Source of the DNA: an uncultured Polaribacter sp.
GTDB taxonomy: Bacteria; Bacteroidota; Bacteroidia; Flavobacteriales; Flavobacteriaceae
NCBI RefSeq assembly: GCF_947500975.1
Contig: NZ_CANMUE010000007.1
Span: 1-64,000, forward strand
DNA: 64,000 nucleotides
Reading direction: 5' to 3'
Under the pieces are notes generated by a model. It worked only from the letters and a program-made list of their open reading frames with translations, did not search any database and was not told where the DNA came from. Below are positions 63,783 to 64,000 of the stretch, piece after piece (the first letter of the stretch is position 1; every line of letters starts with the position of its first letter). A program made the translations under genes and the position numbers.

Positions 63783-63807
63783 GTAGCGTAAAAGTATAAA
63801 AAGTTAC
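63783..63807 (-). promoter_or_regulatory. ECF-type promoter candidate of the sigma/membrane-protein unit
   Basis: Minus strand GTAAC (63807-63803) and CGCTAC (63788-63783), 14 nt apart, with CTTATAA next. This resembles -35/-10 elements of ECF factors that drive their own operon. Transcription would begin about 20-25 nt before the GTG. Confidence 0.45.
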
Positions 63808-63845
63808 ATTTTTCTTCATTTTAATTTTAAATTAAATTAAAAGTT

Positions 63846-63853
63846 TAAATTTG
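63846..63853 (+). promoter_or_regulatory. -7 box TAAATTTG of the MerR gene
   Basis: Exact TAnnTTTG, about 19 bp before the first ATG of the MerR-family frame at 63872. Confidence 0.55.
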
Positions 63854-63871
63854 TTGAGTGATAAATGATTA

Positions 63872-64000
63872 ATGATGAACAGTATTAAGATTGACTTTAC
63901 AATTAAGGACCTTGAAAATATTTCTGGAATAAAAGCTCATACTATTCGGATTTGGGAAAAACGATATAGTTTATTAAAGCCCAAAAGAACTGAGACTAAT
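63872..64000 (+). CDS. MerR-family transcriptional regulator (5' part only)
   Basis: An open frame from ATG 63872 (or 63875) continues past the window end. The 43 residues read MMNSIKIDFTIKDLENISG, then KAHTIRIWEKRYSLLKPKRT. This is the winged-helix start of MerR proteins, with the typical W-E-x-R-Y wing. It is close to flavobacterial MerR regulators that carry a C-terminal B12-binding domain (light sensing, carotenoid control), but that part is outside the window. Confidence 0.85.
   Translation, partial: MMNSIKIDFTIKDLENISGIKAHTIRIWEKRYSLLKPKRTETN

Overview
The window is chromosomal DNA from a low-GC member of the Bacteroidota, most likely a marine flavobacterium (family Flavobacteriaceae; a Polaribacter- or Tenacibaculum-like genome is my best guess from protein flavour). 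Supporting signs are the flavobacterial -7 promoter box TAnnTTTG in front of many genes, A-rich leaders without Shine-Dalgarno sequences, a type IX secretion (T9SS) sorting tail, LytTR two-component systems, a YbiT-like ABC-F ATPase and bacillithiol synthesis. It is mostly conserved core genome with small accessory patches. There is no phage, no complete insertion sequence, no CRISPR array and no rRNA.

Layout. 1-4.6 kb is accessory: a truncated secreted zinc protease with MopE-type calcium/metal repeats, then three minus-strand genes of unknown role (DKNYY-type protein, one-pass protein with a pseudopilin-like end, unknown). 4.7-8.8 kb: M28 aminopeptidase lipoprotein, a FecE/FecD-type metal-chelate ABC transporter whose ATPase lacks a normal start codon, and rdgB. 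9-16.1 kb: an XRE regulator, rlmH, the overlapping nadC-pentapeptide-yihY set, hisS, folE and an HMG-CoA lyase with an apparently leaderless mRNA. 16.3-31.3 kb: 5'-nucleotidase, DEAD-box helicase, degenerate thioredoxin-like lipoprotein, ABC-F ATPase, oxyR, PagL-like barrel, 3-hydroxybutyryl-CoA dehydrogenase, Gfo/Idh/MocA oxidoreductase, pcm, kdsC, a trans-sulfuration enzyme and bshB1, then tRNA-His.

31.5-38.8 kb is a signalling locus: two sensor kinase/LytTR regulator pairs of different kinase families flank a lipoprotein gene whose upstream region carries a perfect 11-bp direct repeat with a 21-bp period, the geometry of a LytTR binding site. 38.8-46 kb: uvrA, then an ECF sigma factor, a 47-aa peptide, a T9SS-exported protein with a nearly perfect 609-bp internal tandem duplication behind a C-tract repeat leader, and a 55-aa Tat-like mini-protein. 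This last group is the best candidate for an undescribed system.

46-64 kb: secA, DUF2795, cobalamin adenosyltransferase, an internally deleted methyltransferase relative, hutI, fumC, TonB-dependent receptor, ArsC-like protein, prfB, a large zinc metalloprotease, threonine aldolase, barrel protein, an ECF sigma/membrane protein pair and the start of a MerR regulator. Three families of short interspersed intergenic repeats are scattered through the window, one nested inside another. All functional calls come from reading motifs by eye; no database search was run.
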